Assembly: GCA_019456195.1 (NCBI GenBank)
Contig: VRUK01000042.1
Location: forward strand, 1-45,545
Source: Planctomycetota bacterium
GTDB lineage: Bacteria > Planctomycetota > Phycisphaerae > Sedimentisphaerales > Anaerobacaceae
Length of the DNA stretch: 45,545 bases
Direction of reading: 5' to 3'
Below, piece after piece: positions 17,260 through 27,042 of the stretch. The position numbers and the translations under genes are program-made. The stretch's first letter is position 1, and every line of letters starts with the position of its first letter. Under the pieces are notes generated by a model. It did no database searches. It was not told the origin of the DNA and saw nothing but the letters and a program-made list of their open reading frames with translations.

Positions 17260-20200
17260 TTGTGTGTGTCCTCTATGGCCTGGCTCAAAATTAAAAATCT
17301 GGAATCCAAAGGTGTAATGCGATGGCTTGCAGAAGTCTTGATTCTGGCTGTTCTTCTATGGCTATTTTTCATCCTTGCAGGTCGGGCTTTGTGCCATATT
17401 GCCCTGTCGCAGATTGCCGAGCTGACCAACACGAAGATAAAAACCGAATCTGTTAATTTTCACACGGATGGTTCGGTCCTCATTAAAGAGCTTGTCATCA
17501 GCCCCTACGAGAAGCGAAGCGATGATGATATAATACTTAAAGCCCAAACAGTATATGCACGCTTTAGTCTAAGAAGCTTACTGTTATTGCGGCCGCGGCT
17601 GAAAGTTATTGATGTCAATGATTTTGCCTTCAACGCTCAATACGACCTGGATACGGGCTGGTGCAATTTGTCGGCACTTACTATCAAGCCGCCGAAAGGA
17701 ACTTCTGGCAAAATGCCGCGTATTCATCTCAAAGCGGGAACGTTGCAATACAGTAAGATTTCAAACGGACAGGTGGAAGTTGCTCTCTCAGTGCCTCTTA
17801 ACGCGAAATTTGGATTCGATGAGGAAACACAAAACGGCTACAGTTTTGAAATAAATACAGCCACGATGGTCTCTGGTTACGGAAATAGCAAGCTGACCGG
17901 ATTTTGGAAGCCGGGCTCTATTACAATTGCAGGAGGAATTTCGTCTGTTGATGTTCCTGGGCTTGAAATGGCCTGGGTAATAGAAGTCCTGGCTGCTGAG
18001 CTGAAGTATGAAAGGGATAAAGACTTCTCGCTGAAGCTCAGGATAAAAGATTTGCAATCAAAACGCAGTCCGGCTCTGGATAGATTAGCATTGGTCGGGC
18101 CGGCATTTTTAGGCAAATCCGGCCCATTTGCCGCTTTGCAAAAGTTTTTCAACCAGTATCAGCCTTATGGACAAGTAGATATTGATCTTGATGCTTCAGG
18201 TAATTTAAACCGACTTAGCGAAAGCACGTTGTCCGGTGAAGTTTATTGTAAGGATGTTGCTTTTTGCTACTTCAATTTCCCATACACAGTAGAGCATTTG
18301 GCTGGCCGGATAGATTTTACCAAAAATAGCGTGACTCTGAACAATCTGAAGGGCAAACACAACGACGTTGAACTTGTCTTTAATGGCTGGAGCCGGGATT
18401 TCGGGCCGGATTTGAAGTGCCAAATCAGGATTACAAGCGACAATATCGCCTTAGATAATGACTTGTATAGTGTACTGAACACAAAACAGAAAGAATCATG
18501 GTCTGCTTTTTCTCCGAATGGATTTGCAGTAATAGATTACCAGCTCAACCGGGATTCACAAATAAACGTGGAAAGAAAATTAACTGTCGAACTGCGTGGT
18601 GCCGAAGCTGTATATCGGCGTTTTCCTTATCCATTAAAAAATCTTACAGGCCGGCTCTTTTTCGAACACGGCAAAATAAACTTTTCAGATGTGGTTTCGC
18701 AGGTGAACGAGTGCAAAATAACCATAAATGGCGAAGTAGTAACCAATACCGACAGTAAATCAGTATATGATATATCGGTCAAAGTAAACGATGTGCCCCT
18801 CGATTCTTCTCTCGAGGCGTCATTGCCGGACGGACAAAGGAATTTGTACAATCAAATCCACCCCACGGGTCTGGCCGGCGGCTTGATAAAGATTTCAGGT
18901 CGGAGTTCCGAGCCGGCTGCTTTTACAGCCGACTTGTCTTTCAAAAAAGCTTCTTTGAAATCCGACCGATTTTCATCGCCTATCTCTGATATATCGGCTA
19001 ATGCCGTTTTTACACCTGAGATGATAGCTGTCAGGGATTTCTCAGGCAGGTATAGTGATGGTTTGGTTTCGTTGGCCGGCAGAATATGGCCGGGCCGGGA
19101 AAGCGGGCAATCACGCTATCAGTTGTCAATGAATTTTGAGCAGATAATGTTAAACGATGATTTGTTTGGTTTCGTCCCTGAGTCGCTGAAAGAAATCGTT
19201 ACTGAATTGAAACCACAGGGCAAACTTAATCTCGTTGTCGATCTGAACAAAGAGGCCCCGGCGATCCCGCCCGATTACAGGATAACTATGGATTGTCTGG
19301 GTGACAGCGCCGATTTTCCACAGCTTCCATTTCCCCTCAAAGACATCACCGGCACCTTCTCGATAACAAAAGACAGTATAACTTTTGAAGAGATTGCCGC
19401 GACTTTAGATGATAATATTTCGGCGACAGAAGATAAGTCAACTATCAAACTGAATGGCCAGATAGCTTTGGCTGACAATTCTTTCAGTAGTGCTCTTTTA
19501 AATATCTCGGCTAAAGACCTTTTCCTTGACGAATGCCTGATCATATTCTTACCACAACATATTGAGCCATTATACGACGAACTCTCGCCCGCGGGTCGAT
19601 TTGATTTGGATTTCAAAAATGTCCGAATCTTGCCCACGAAAGATGGGCAAAAGTCCGTTGATTTCACTGGTGATATCGCATTCAAAAACTGTAGCTTCAA
19701 ATTCTCTGATGCCGAAACCGAATTGGATGCAGTCCTAAAAATAAAAGGCTTATATAATACCGGACAGGGCCTAAGTAATTGCCAGGCTGCTTTTGATGGC
19801 GGCACGCTCAGGATTCAGGGCAAATCTTTCACGAATCTAAAGGCGGATATCTTTTATGACCCTGACTTGCGGCGCTGGTCAACCGAAGATTTAATCGCAG
19901 ATTATTACGGTGGAAAAACAATAGGAAAGTTTGAGTTGAAACAACCGGCCGGAAAAGCTTCAGAGTATATGCTGCAGGTGGTTTTTGACAATGTTGATGT
20001 ACGGCAGTTTCTCTCGGATACAAAGGACAAAGAGATTGCAGAGAACCGATATACAAGCGGGAGAATGGACGGCTCATTGAGTGTTAATGCTCGTATTGGT
20101 GATAGTTCCTCACGCCTCGGTGTTTGCAAACTTACAATGAGAGATATGCAGTTCGGACGGCTTTCGCCCCTCGGTAAACTTCTGCAGGTAATGAAACTAA

Positions 20201-20547
20201 CCGAGCCGAAGGACTTTGCTTTTGACCAGATGTTCGTTGATTCTTATATCAGGCGCAATGACCTGCTTGTTAAGAAGCTCGACCTCTCGGGCCACGCCGT
20301 TGCATTTTATGGCTCAGGTCTGATGGATTTGAAAACAAGAAATGTGGATTTAGAACTCACTGCCCGGGGCCGGCGACTTGCCACAGACGACCCTTCTTTC
20401 TTTCAGTCTCTTACCGAAGGTCTTGGGCGGGCCGTTATCAAAATGAAGGTAACAGGCGATTTTTACGACCCTGATGTTCAAACCGAAACCTTACCCGTTA
20501 TTGGAGAAACTCTCAGAATACTCGGGAAAAAACCAGATACACGTTAA
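17260..20547 (+). CDS. Large AsmA-like envelope protein
   Basis: The product is up to 1095 residues, with one N-terminal membrane helix (about 22-43, LAEVLILAVLLWLFFILAGR) and a very long beta-rich extracytoplasmic region. Repeated elements such as PFPLKDITGTFSI, YPLKNLTGRLFFEHGKI and YTVEHLAGRIDFTKN mark tandem AsmA/TamB-type repeats. The C-terminal part (about 900-1085) has YTSGRMDGSLSVNAR, PLGKLLQVMKL and GSGLMDLKTRNVDLELTARG, the usual AsmA C-terminal end. Such proteins form hydrophobic grooves that move lipids between membranes (family knowledge). A GTG at 17260 and an ATG at 17275 are both possible starts. Confidence 0.8.
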   Translation: MCVSSMAWLKIKNLESKGVMRWLAEVLILAVLLWLFFILAGRALCHIALSQIAELTNTKIKTESVNFHTDGSVLIKELVISPYEKRSDDDIILKAQTVYARFSLRSLLLLRPRLKVIDVNDFAFNAQYDLDTGWCNLSALTIKPPKGTSGKMPRIHLKAGTLQYSKISNGQVEVALSVPLNAKFGFDEETQNGYSFEINTATMVSGYGNSKLTGFWKPGSITIAGGISSVDVPGLEMAWVIEVLAAELKYERDKDFSLKLRIKDLQSKRSPALDRLALVGPAFLGKSGPFAALQKFFNQYQPYGQVDIDLDASGNLNRLSESTLSGEVYCKDVAFCYFNFPYTVEHLAGRIDFTKNSVTLNNLKGKHNDVELVFNGWSRDFGPDLKCQIRITSDNIALDNDLYSVLNTKQKESWSAFSPNGFAVIDYQLNRDSQINVERKLTVELRGAEAVYRRFPYPLKNLTGRLFFEHGKINFSDVVSQVNECKITINGEVVTNTDSKSVYDISVKVNDVPLDSSLEASLPDGQRNLYNQIHPTGLAGGLIKISGRSSEPAAFTADLSFKKASLKSDRFSSPISDISANAVFTPEMIAVRDFSGRYSDGLVSLAGRIWPGRESGQSRYQLSMNFEQIMLNDDLFGFVPESLKEIVTELKPQGKLNLVVDLNKEAPAIPPDYRITMDCLGDSADFPQLPFPLKDITGTFSITKDSITFEEIAATLDDNISATEDKSTIKLNGQIALADNSFSSALLNISAKDLFLDECLIIFLPQHIEPLYDELSPAGRFDLDFKNVRILPTKDGQKSVDFTGDIAFKNCSFKFSDAETELDAVLKIKGLYNTGQGLSNCQAAFDGGTLRIQGKSFTNLKADIFYDPDLRRWSTEDLIADYYGGKTIGKFELKQPAGKASEYMLQVVFDNVDVRQFLSDTKDKEIAENRYTSGRMDGSLSVNARIGDSSSRLGVCKLTMRDMQFGRLSPLGKLLQVMKLTEPKDFAFDQMFVDSYIRRNDLLVKKLDLSGHAVAFYGSGLMDLKTRNVDLELTARGRRLATDDPSFFQSLTEGLGRAVIKMKVTGDFYDPDVQTETLPVIGETLRILGKKPDTR

Positions 20548-20563
20548 TTCATTCGCTGCCTTA

Positions 20564-20587
20564 ACTCCATCGCCGTAGCGATGGAGT
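20564..20587. terminator. Hairpin between convergent genes
   Basis: A perfect 10-bp stem, ACTCCATCGC (20564-20573) and GCGATGGAGT (20578-20587), closes a CGTA tetraloop. It lies between the stop of the AsmA-like gene and the stop of the convergent NIPSNAP-like gene. No T tract follows on either strand, so it may stall transcription or protect 3' ends instead of ending transcription by itself. Confidence 0.5.
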
Positions 20588-20624
20588 CAGGTTAATGGAT
20601 CGATTGCATACTCGCCAGTGGCTG

Positions 20625-21410
20625 TCATATCTGCGAATATCCCGCTGGCCGCAGGATTATATCGGTTATGTTGGAAACAGTGTCCTTATAGGCAGGATCA
20701 GACCTGAGTTTCTTCCACTCCGGGCTGCCGCCGAATACCTTCCATTTTTTGTCACGGTCGGCCATGTCCTCAAAGACCAGCATATAGGTCAGATTAGGCA
20801 TTAGCGGACCGATTAATGTCTCACCGAAAAATACCGGCTGCAAACCTGTTTTTTTGAAAATTGCTATCTCGCCGCCTTCGTTAAACATCTCAATTTTCTT
20901 CTTGGAGGCTTTGATGCTGTGACTTTCATAGGTCCGAAGCTCGAAAAGTCGTTTTTTCTTTTCCGGCACTTCCAGTTTTGGCATGTCCTTAAAAGCTAAC
21001 ATCAGCGAGCTTTCCATCCGTACAAATGTCGGCTCAGATAACGGCGCATTGACAAAATCAGCACCTGCCTTTCGATATTCTTTGTCCTCCATCAGCATTG
21101 AGGCGGAGTTCATCACAGTGTCCAAAGATTTGTGTACAAGCAGAACGTAAAGCGTCGGATTGTTTGGTCCATACATCGCATTGAAGACGCCGACCGATCT
21201 GATTCCTATACGGTTCATCGCAGGTATTCCCACCTTACGCAGAAAATTACCGAGAAGATTTTTCTTCGTACCAACGCCCAGACGATATTGTCTGAACTCT
21301 AAATATTCTTGTTTGCTCTCACCACCCTCTGCGGTTGCCGCCGAAAAACTCATACCTGTCATTCCGGCAAGGCTACCCGCTGTTAGAAACTCTCGTCTGT
21401 TCATTTCCAA
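20625..21410 (-). CDS. Tat-exported NIPSNAP-family protein
   Basis: The 261-residue product begins MEMNRREFLTAGSLAGMTGM, a twin-arginine signal (NRREFL), so it is probably exported folded. Two tandem NIPSNAP-type alpha-beta barrel domains follow: about 35-145, starting YLEFRQYRLG, and about 150-260, starting RLFELRTYESHS with the LRTY motif. The second has PNLTYMLVFEDMADRDKKW. The family is of unclear function; related two-domain proteins are common in planctomycetes. The start may be the first Met (21410) or the Met two codons later. AAGGAGAA lies close upstream on the minus strand. It is convergent with the AsmA-like gene. Confidence 0.82.
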   Translation of the reverse strand: MEMNRREFLTAGSLAGMTGMSFSAATAEGGESKQEYLEFRQYRLGVGTKKNLLGNFLRKVGIPAMNRIGIRSVGVFNAMYGPNNPTLYVLLVHKSLDTVMNSASMLMEDKEYRKAGADFVNAPLSEPTFVRMESSLMLAFKDMPKLEVPEKKKRLFELRTYESHSIKASKKKIEMFNEGGEIAIFKKTGLQPVFFGETLIGPLMPNLTYMLVFEDMADRDKKWKVFGGSPEWKKLRSDPAYKDTVSNITDIILRPAGYSQI

Positions 21411-21658
21411 ATTCTCCTTTCATAAAACTGGTTACAGTTATGATTTTGCCTGTGTTCACATTGTACAATAGTCAAAATTTTCAAATTAGTCAATAGCAAC
21501 TTCAACTGTTGACGCTAATTCGCGAACTTTGAACCTCTGCTCCTCCGGTCCTCAGTGAGATTCTTGAAGTGTCAATTGCCAAAAACCTCCTCATCCTTTT
21601 TCCGCCATGCCCACAATTTATATCCGCGGAAAAACGAAGCCGCAACACTGCCTGCAGC

Positions 21659-22114
21659 TCAGCGCTTCTTAAGCAGTGTATCATATTCAGCTTGAAACCG
21701 AAGTTTATGCTTGACTTCTTCCTCTGCTAATGCCAAAAGCACTTCTCGCGATTCCTCGTCACTCACTCTTGCCGCCAAATTTACATAAGTTCTGAATGCT
21801 GCTTCTTCCTTTGCCATTGCCAGCATAAGTATATCCTTGTAATCCATATCCAAAGGTGACGGATCATTTGATATAATATAACTCCCTTCAGGCCGGGGTG
21901 GCCTTTGCTTTGCTGTTACTGTTCTACCTGTCTTCATAATTTCCAGTTCCAGCTTGGCTTTGTGCCCTAACTCTTCTTTGGCCAGGTCTTCAAAAACAAT
22001 AGACATTTGCCGATCCTCTACACGGTCGGCCAATGCCATGTAAAAGTGAAAGGCCTCCACCTCCTTGGCAATCGCATGTTCTAAAATATCTTCATAGCAA
22101 TCAGGTTCTGACAT
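21659..22114 (-). CDS. Ferritin-like/rubrerythrin-type diiron protein
   Basis: The 151-residue product is all helical, with two similar halves: ILEHAIAKEVEAFHFYMALA then LAKEELGHKAKLELEI, and ILMLAMAKEEAAFRTYVNLA then LALAEEEVKHKLRFQAEYD. Each half gives a helix with Glu and a helix with ExxH, so together they form a four-helix diiron site like rubrerythrin and related ferritin-like proteins. There is no rubredoxin domain. Likely roles are peroxide or iron handling under low oxygen (family knowledge), which suits an anaerobe. The gene is monocistronic and divergent from the sulfatase gene. Confidence 0.87.
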   Translation of the reverse strand: MSEPDCYEDILEHAIAKEVEAFHFYMALADRVEDRQMSIVFEDLAKEELGHKAKLELEIMKTGRTVTAKQRPPRPEGSYIISNDPSPLDMDYKDILMLAMAKEEAAFRTYVNLAARVSDEESREVLLALAEEEVKHKLRFQAEYDTLLKKR

Positions 22115-22433
22115 TTTCTTTTTCTCTTTATGAGACTGAATTAGTAATTACATTGTCTTAAATAATGAACCTAATAAACGGTACACATTTTCATACTATA
22201 CCATACTTAGAATTTCCGAATCCGTCAAAACGAAATAGTAAATAATCTCCTAATCAAGAAGCAATCTTAAAGTTCTTGCCCGTTGGAATTTGAATTGCTT
22301 ATTGACTTCGACGGTTTATAATAAAAAAGCCATAGAAAAACCTATGCAGGCGGGTAATCTTGCCTCATATAAGTATTTTTGCGAATAATAGTAAAAAAAA
22401 CAATCTAATCTCTGATGTGTGGAGGTAACGTTT
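22115..22433. promoter_or_regulatory. Divergent intergenic region with a candidate sulfatase promoter
   Basis: This 319-bp gap separates the ferritin-like gene (minus) from the sulfatase gene (plus). TTGCTT at 22295-22300, a 16-base spacer and TATAAT at 22317-22322 form a reasonable sigma-70 promoter pointing to the sulfatase, about 110 bases before its ATG. Short hairpins such as CATAG/CTATG follow in the leader. A promoter for the minus gene must also be here, but no clear pair was identified. Confidence 0.4.
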
Positions 22434-24656
22434 ATGACAAGTTCCGTAAACAATGTAAACAGGCGCAGGTTCCTGCAGATTGGCACAGGTTCGGTTGCCG
22501 CAATGTTCTTACCCCAAATTTCCGTTAATGCAGAGGAAACCTCGAAAACACAGCCGAACATCCTCTGGGTCAGTTGCGAGGACATCAGCCCGGACCTCGG
22601 CTGTTATGGTGATAGTTACTCAGTATCGCCTAATATCGACAAACTTGCCTCTCAGGGTGTGCGCTATGACAATGTATATTCACACTCCGGCGTTTGCGCT
22701 CCGACGCGATCTGGTATCATCACCGGAATGTACACAACCACTATTGGTACACATCATATGCGCTGCAAGGGCGTACCGCCGGCACATGTTAAATGCTTCA
22801 GTGAGTACCTCAGGACTGCGGGATATTATTGCACTAATAACTCCAAGACCGATTATCAGTTTAATCCCCCGCTAAGTGCCTGGGACGAAAGCAGCCGCAA
22901 GGCACATTGGCGAGGCCGTGCCGAAGGTCAGCCGTTCTTCGCTGTTTTCAATTTCACAACTTCGCACGAAAGTCAAATACGCAACCGAAGCAAAAGTATG
23001 CTGAAGCGTTTGGCGGATCTCGGGCCGAACGAGAAACACGACCCGGCTAAAGCTGTCCTGCCGCCTTACTATCCTGATACACCGGTTGTTCGCAAAGATT
23101 GGGCCCAGTATTACGATGTTATTACGCTGATGGATAAGCAGGTTGGTGACATTCTAAAACAGCTCGAAGACGAAGGCCTTGCCGATAATACGATAGTATG
23201 GTTCTGGGGCGACCACGGGCGAGGTCTGCCTCGCGGTAAGCGATGGATTTATGATTCTGGTTTGAGAGTCCCGCTGGTTATTCGCGTACCAAAGAAATTG
23301 AGAGAGCTTGCAATGCCGGGAATTCCCGGTGCGTTCAAACCCGGCACTGTAAACGACGACCTGGTGGCTTTCATTGATTTTGCACCTACTATGCTGTCGC
23401 TGGCTGATATAAAGATACCACAGCACATACAGGGCAGAGCTTTTCTGGGCTCTCAAAAGGCCGGGCTGCGAGAGTATATTTACGCTGCACGTGACAGGAT
23501 GGATGAAGCGTATGACCTTATCCGTGCGGTGCGCGACAAGCGTTACAAATATATTCGCAACTATATGTGGCACTTAACCCGGGGTCAGGATATCGACTAT
23601 ATGAACCAGATGCCGGCAATGCAGGAGATGCGCCGTCTCAACGCAGAAGGGAAACTAAAGGGACCTCAAAAGCAGTATTTCGAGGAAACCAAGCCAGTTG
23701 AAGAATTATATGACACACTTAGCGACCCGCATGAGGTTAATAATCTGGCGGACAATCCTAAGTACAAAAAGGTGCTCTCGCGAATGCGCAAAGCCCATAA
23801 AAAATGGGTGAAAGAGACCGGTGATATTGGATTGATTCCTGAGCCTGAATTTGACGAAATGAAGCGGCCCGGCGGTCAGTACCAACTGACCGCGGAACCG
23901 ATATTCTGGTCACCGAAGTGGCAGCCGGGCCAGGATGCGCGTCGGATTACAATCGCCTCTCCCACAGCCGGAGCTTCGATAGTTTATAGAATCAGTGGTG
24001 ATGGAGTGGGCCAGACCGATTGGAAATTATATAGAAAATCCCTATGGCTTACGCCGGGTAAAGTACTGCACGCAAAAGCATGTCGTATCGGTTTTAAGGA
24101 CAGCGGCGAGGTCCGATTTAAATTCGATGACAAAGTCGAAACGTCACAACGTCCTCAAACACCTACAAAGGACACCCAGCACTGGCGGAACAAGCTCAGT
24201 CGAACCGACTTACTCGAAAGCCTGAGAAGGATTAAAGAACTGGACGGCCAGGGCCGAAAAGCAATACCAAAATATCTCAGAGCTTTAGGTCATAAGTACG
24301 CCCCTGTTCGTTACTGGGCTGTGATAGGTTTGCACAATAATTGTAAAAGGCCTTCCGATATCGAGCGTGCAAAGACGGCGTTTGGAAAATCGCTTAAAGA
24401 TCCTGCGGCAATTGTCCGTATCGCAGCGGCGCACGCGATGTGCGACTGGGATCAGGAGAAAGAGGCGCTGCCTGTTTTAACTGAAGCACTGAAGGACAAG
24501 ACAGATAAGGCACGGTTGTATGCGATTATTGCTCTGAATAAGATTGGCGAAAAAGCCCGGCCGGCCCTGCCTCAGATCAAGATTGCCCTGAAGGATTCAG
24601 ATAACTACGTACAGCGGGTAACACGCACAACAATCGAACGATTGGAAAATAAATAG
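22434..24656 (+). CDS. Tat-exported S1 sulfatase with C-terminal HEAT-like repeats
   Basis: Sulfatases cleave sulfate esters; this type acts outside the cytoplasm on sulfated glycans. The 740-residue product starts at ATG 22434 behind GGAGG and carries a twin-arginine signal (NRRRFLQIGTG). The catalytic core has PNILWVSCEDISPDLGCYGD (metal site), the formylglycine motif CAPTR at residues 88-92 in GVCAPTRSGIITG, and FWGDHGRGLPRGKRW. After the core come a small beta domain resembling the chitobiase C-terminal fold (about 475-570) and HEAT-like helical repeats (about 610-740). Activation needs a formylglycine-generating enzyme, not seen here. The substrate cannot be named. Confidence 0.93.
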   Translation: MTSSVNNVNRRRFLQIGTGSVAAMFLPQISVNAEETSKTQPNILWVSCEDISPDLGCYGDSYSVSPNIDKLASQGVRYDNVYSHSGVCAPTRSGIITGMYTTTIGTHHMRCKGVPPAHVKCFSEYLRTAGYYCTNNSKTDYQFNPPLSAWDESSRKAHWRGRAEGQPFFAVFNFTTSHESQIRNRSKSMLKRLADLGPNEKHDPAKAVLPPYYPDTPVVRKDWAQYYDVITLMDKQVGDILKQLEDEGLADNTIVWFWGDHGRGLPRGKRWIYDSGLRVPLVIRVPKKLRELAMPGIPGAFKPGTVNDDLVAFIDFAPTMLSLADIKIPQHIQGRAFLGSQKAGLREYIYAARDRMDEAYDLIRAVRDKRYKYIRNYMWHLTRGQDIDYMNQMPAMQEMRRLNAEGKLKGPQKQYFEETKPVEELYDTLSDPHEVNNLADNPKYKKVLSRMRKAHKKWVKETGDIGLIPEPEFDEMKRPGGQYQLTAEPIFWSPKWQPGQDARRITIASPTAGASIVYRISGDGVGQTDWKLYRKSLWLTPGKVLHAKACRIGFKDSGEVRFKFDDKVETSQRPQTPTKDTQHWRNKLSRTDLLESLRRIKELDGQGRKAIPKYLRALGHKYAPVRYWAVIGLHNNCKRPSDIERAKTAFGKSLKDPAAIVRIAAAHAMCDWDQEKEALPVLTEALKDKTDKARLYAIIALNKIGEKARPALPQIKIALKDSDNYVQRVTRTTIERLENK

Positions 24657-24768
24657 GGCACAAAGCCCATATAAAATGTGGGTCTAAATAAGTTTTGTAA
24701 TCGGGCTGACAATGAAAACGCGATAAGGTTTTTCTTGCCCGCGTTTGGGATTTGCAAAGGAGTTGAAA

Positions 24769-26145
24769 ATGTGGAAGCGATTTGTCTTTAGAGTATTGGT
24801 CGTTGTTTGTTTCGGTGGGATTATTTTCCGTAGTGCTCAGGGTGTTGAGGCGAAGGAATTAGTATCTAATCCGACGTTTAAATCTTTCGGCGATGAGAAA
24901 TTGCCAAACGGTTGGTCTGTGTGGAAACCTGTACTGCAAAAGACGGCATGTCGGATTGAAAATATTGGCGAAGGGCTTTTGATTAAAGCGGCGGGCGACC
25001 CGTACGCTGTCGGTGGGATTATTCAGAAAATCAGGGATATCAAGAGTGGACAGGCTTATGCGATTAAAGCGGTTTGTCAATTGCGCAATATTCCTGACCC
25101 TTATCAATCGATACTGGTGCGTATTATCTGGAGCCGTAGTGGCAAGTCCCTTCATCCGGCGGGAATGCTTGTGCGAGGGCCGACGCTTAAAGGAGATATA
25201 GCGAGTTTTGAAGATGTATTTATCGCACCTGAAGGAGCTGATGGCGCACAATTGTCACTGGAGATTAAATGGCCCGGTGACGGTTCGGTGATTTGGAAGC
25301 AGGTTAGTTTACAGCCGACTGCCCGGCCGAAGCCGCGAAAGGTGAAAATTGGGACTGTGTATCTAAGGCCGAAACAAAGTACACCGGAAAATAATCTTAA
25401 GCTATGGTGCGGACAGATTGATGCAGCCGGTAAGCTTGGACTGGATATTATATGCCTTGGTGAGGCTATTACTATAGTTGGAACCGATTGTACGGTAAAA
25501 GACTGCGCCAAACCGATACCTGGGCCGGTTACTTTGCAGTTGGCTAAAGCTGCGAGGATGAATCGTATTTGGGTGGTGGCTGGTATTACAGAACGAGCAG
25601 GTGATGTTGTTTATAATACTGCTGTACTGCTGGACCGTAACGGACGGATTGCGGGCAAGTACAGAAAGGTTCATCTGCCTCGTGAGGAATGGAAGAATGG
25701 TATCAGGCCGGGTGACGCCTATCCTGTTTTTGAAACGGATTTCGGAAAAGTGGCAATTCAGATTTGTTACGACTGGTTTTTTCCTGAGCCGGCTGAAATT
25801 TTTGCCCTCAAGGGGGCGGAGATTATCTTTGCACCGACCTGGGGCAATACACTGCCTGATGAGGCTGGGAGAGTGGATGGTGAATCGACATTCCGGGTTC
25901 GTGCCCGTGATAATGGACTCTATATGGTTCCATCTGTGTACGACGGCAATAGCCTTGTGATTGACCCGATGGGAAGAATACTGGCCAGCAGTGGGGGTAA
26001 AGAAGGCGTCTTCTGGGCAGAGGTTGATCTTAATGTGCGTGAAAGCCTCAAATGGGTCGGTTACTGGCGTTCCATTGGGCCGCGTCACCGCATGATAAAG
26101 AGTTATGGACCCTTGCTAAAAGCGTCGCGCAGCTCAAAATACTAA
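24769..26145 (+). CDS. Exported carbon-nitrogen hydrolase (nitrilase family)
   Basis: The 458-residue product begins with a signal peptide (MWKRFVFRVLVVVCFGGIIF). A jelly-roll domain (about 30-185, starting VSNPTFKSFGDEKLPNGWS) comes before a nitrilase-fold domain (about 190-445). The catalytic triad is visible: Glu232 in CLGEAIT, Lys300 in GKYRKVHLP and Cys333 in IQICYDWFFPE. It is therefore a C-N hydrolase (amide or nitrile) acting outside the cytoplasm, an unusual location for the family. The start is ATG 24769 behind AAAGGAG. It follows the sulfatase by 112 bases and may be co-transcribed with it. Confidence 0.9.
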   Translation: MWKRFVFRVLVVVCFGGIIFRSAQGVEAKELVSNPTFKSFGDEKLPNGWSVWKPVLQKTACRIENIGEGLLIKAAGDPYAVGGIIQKIRDIKSGQAYAIKAVCQLRNIPDPYQSILVRIIWSRSGKSLHPAGMLVRGPTLKGDIASFEDVFIAPEGADGAQLSLEIKWPGDGSVIWKQVSLQPTARPKPRKVKIGTVYLRPKQSTPENNLKLWCGQIDAAGKLGLDIICLGEAITIVGTDCTVKDCAKPIPGPVTLQLAKAARMNRIWVVAGITERAGDVVYNTAVLLDRNGRIAGKYRKVHLPREEWKNGIRPGDAYPVFETDFGKVAIQICYDWFFPEPAEIFALKGAEIIFAPTWGNTLPDEAGRVDGESTFRVRARDNGLYMVPSVYDGNSLVIDPMGRILASSGGKEGVFWAEVDLNVRESLKWVGYWRSIGPRHRMIKSYGPLLKASRSSKY

Positions 26146-26192
26146 TTTGTGGCTCGTCGCTCGCAAGGAGCGGTAACGCTTATAAATGGAAT

Positions 26193-26816
26193 TTATATTT
26201 TTTTCACAGCGACGGTATAAATTGACCTTTGGTCTTTGAGATATTTGCGTTCGAAGTTTGTACCAACCCATTCTCCTTTATCTGCACCAACCGTGGGGAG
26301 GAATTGAATTTCTTCAAGTCCTTTGCCTTGATTAGTGATTACCTCTTGTATTACCTGGAAATAATCTTCGTGGTCGGTGGCGATTTTTAATTGTCCACCC
26401 GTCTTTAAGCAGCGAATTAGATGCTCCATGTTAGCCGGGCTGATAAAACGTCTTTTGTGGTGACGTTTTTTCGGCCAGGGATCGGGAAAATAAATATGGA
26501 AACACTCTACGGAGCTGTCGGTAATAAAATCAGCCAAAAAAACAGCGGCATCGGTGCGGATTATCCGCACGTTTGTCAGATCCCATCGCCCGATGCGGTC
26601 AACTGCGTAGCGGTAGTATTTACTGGCCCATTCTATACCGAGAAAATTGTCACTCGGCCTGGCTCTTGCCTGATTAACCAGAAAAGTCCCTTTGCCGGAA
26701 CCGATTTCGATATGGACCGGGCCGGTACGTCCGAAAATCCGAACAAAATCGATTCTGCTGTCTATGTCCTCGGGTTTTAGTAAGACCGAAGGATATTCTT
26801 TTAAGGTACGTGCCAT
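26193..26816 (-). CDS. trmB: tRNA (guanine-N7-)-methyltransferase TrmB
   Basis: TrmB methylates G46 of tRNA using S-adenosylmethionine. The product has the SAM-binding strand HIEIGSGKGTFL, then NFLGIEWASKYYRYAVDR, IYFPDPWPKKRHHKRRF (the TrmB signature) and GGQLKIATDHEDYF. The C-terminus has GTNFERKYL. I start it at the ATG at 26816 (MARTLKEYPS). An upstream ATG at 26861 would add 15 hydrophobic residues, which is not typical of the family. No clear ribosome site marks either. Length is then 207 residues. Confidence 0.94.
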   Translation of the reverse strand: MARTLKEYPSVLLKPEDIDSRIDFVRIFGRTGPVHIEIGSGKGTFLVNQARARPSDNFLGIEWASKYYRYAVDRIGRWDLTNVRIIRTDAAVFLADFITDSSVECFHIYFPDPWPKKRHHKRRFISPANMEHLIRCLKTGGQLKIATDHEDYFQVIQEVITNQGKGLEEIQFLPTVGADKGEWVGTNFERKYLKDQRSIYTVAVKKI

Positions 26817-27042
26817 TTGTAAAATCAAGTCAAAAAAACACATTAAAACGGTAACGAGCATTCAGCAGATGTATTATACAGAATAACAGCCGTTTGGGCT
26901 AAGGTTGAAATTGCTTTTGTGATTTTGCTGTGATTAAAGTGAGTGCACGGACTGTTCGATAAGAAGCAGTGAACCTGAGTGTTGGCTGAGACGTATTCAT
27001 TATAGGACTGAATCGTAGAAGCCAGGATAAGGAAGCCCTAAA

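Noticed and set aside
25402..26088. 228-residue antisense ORF within the nitrilase-family gene
   Set aside because: It is a shadow of a well-supported gene and has no domain or ribosome site.
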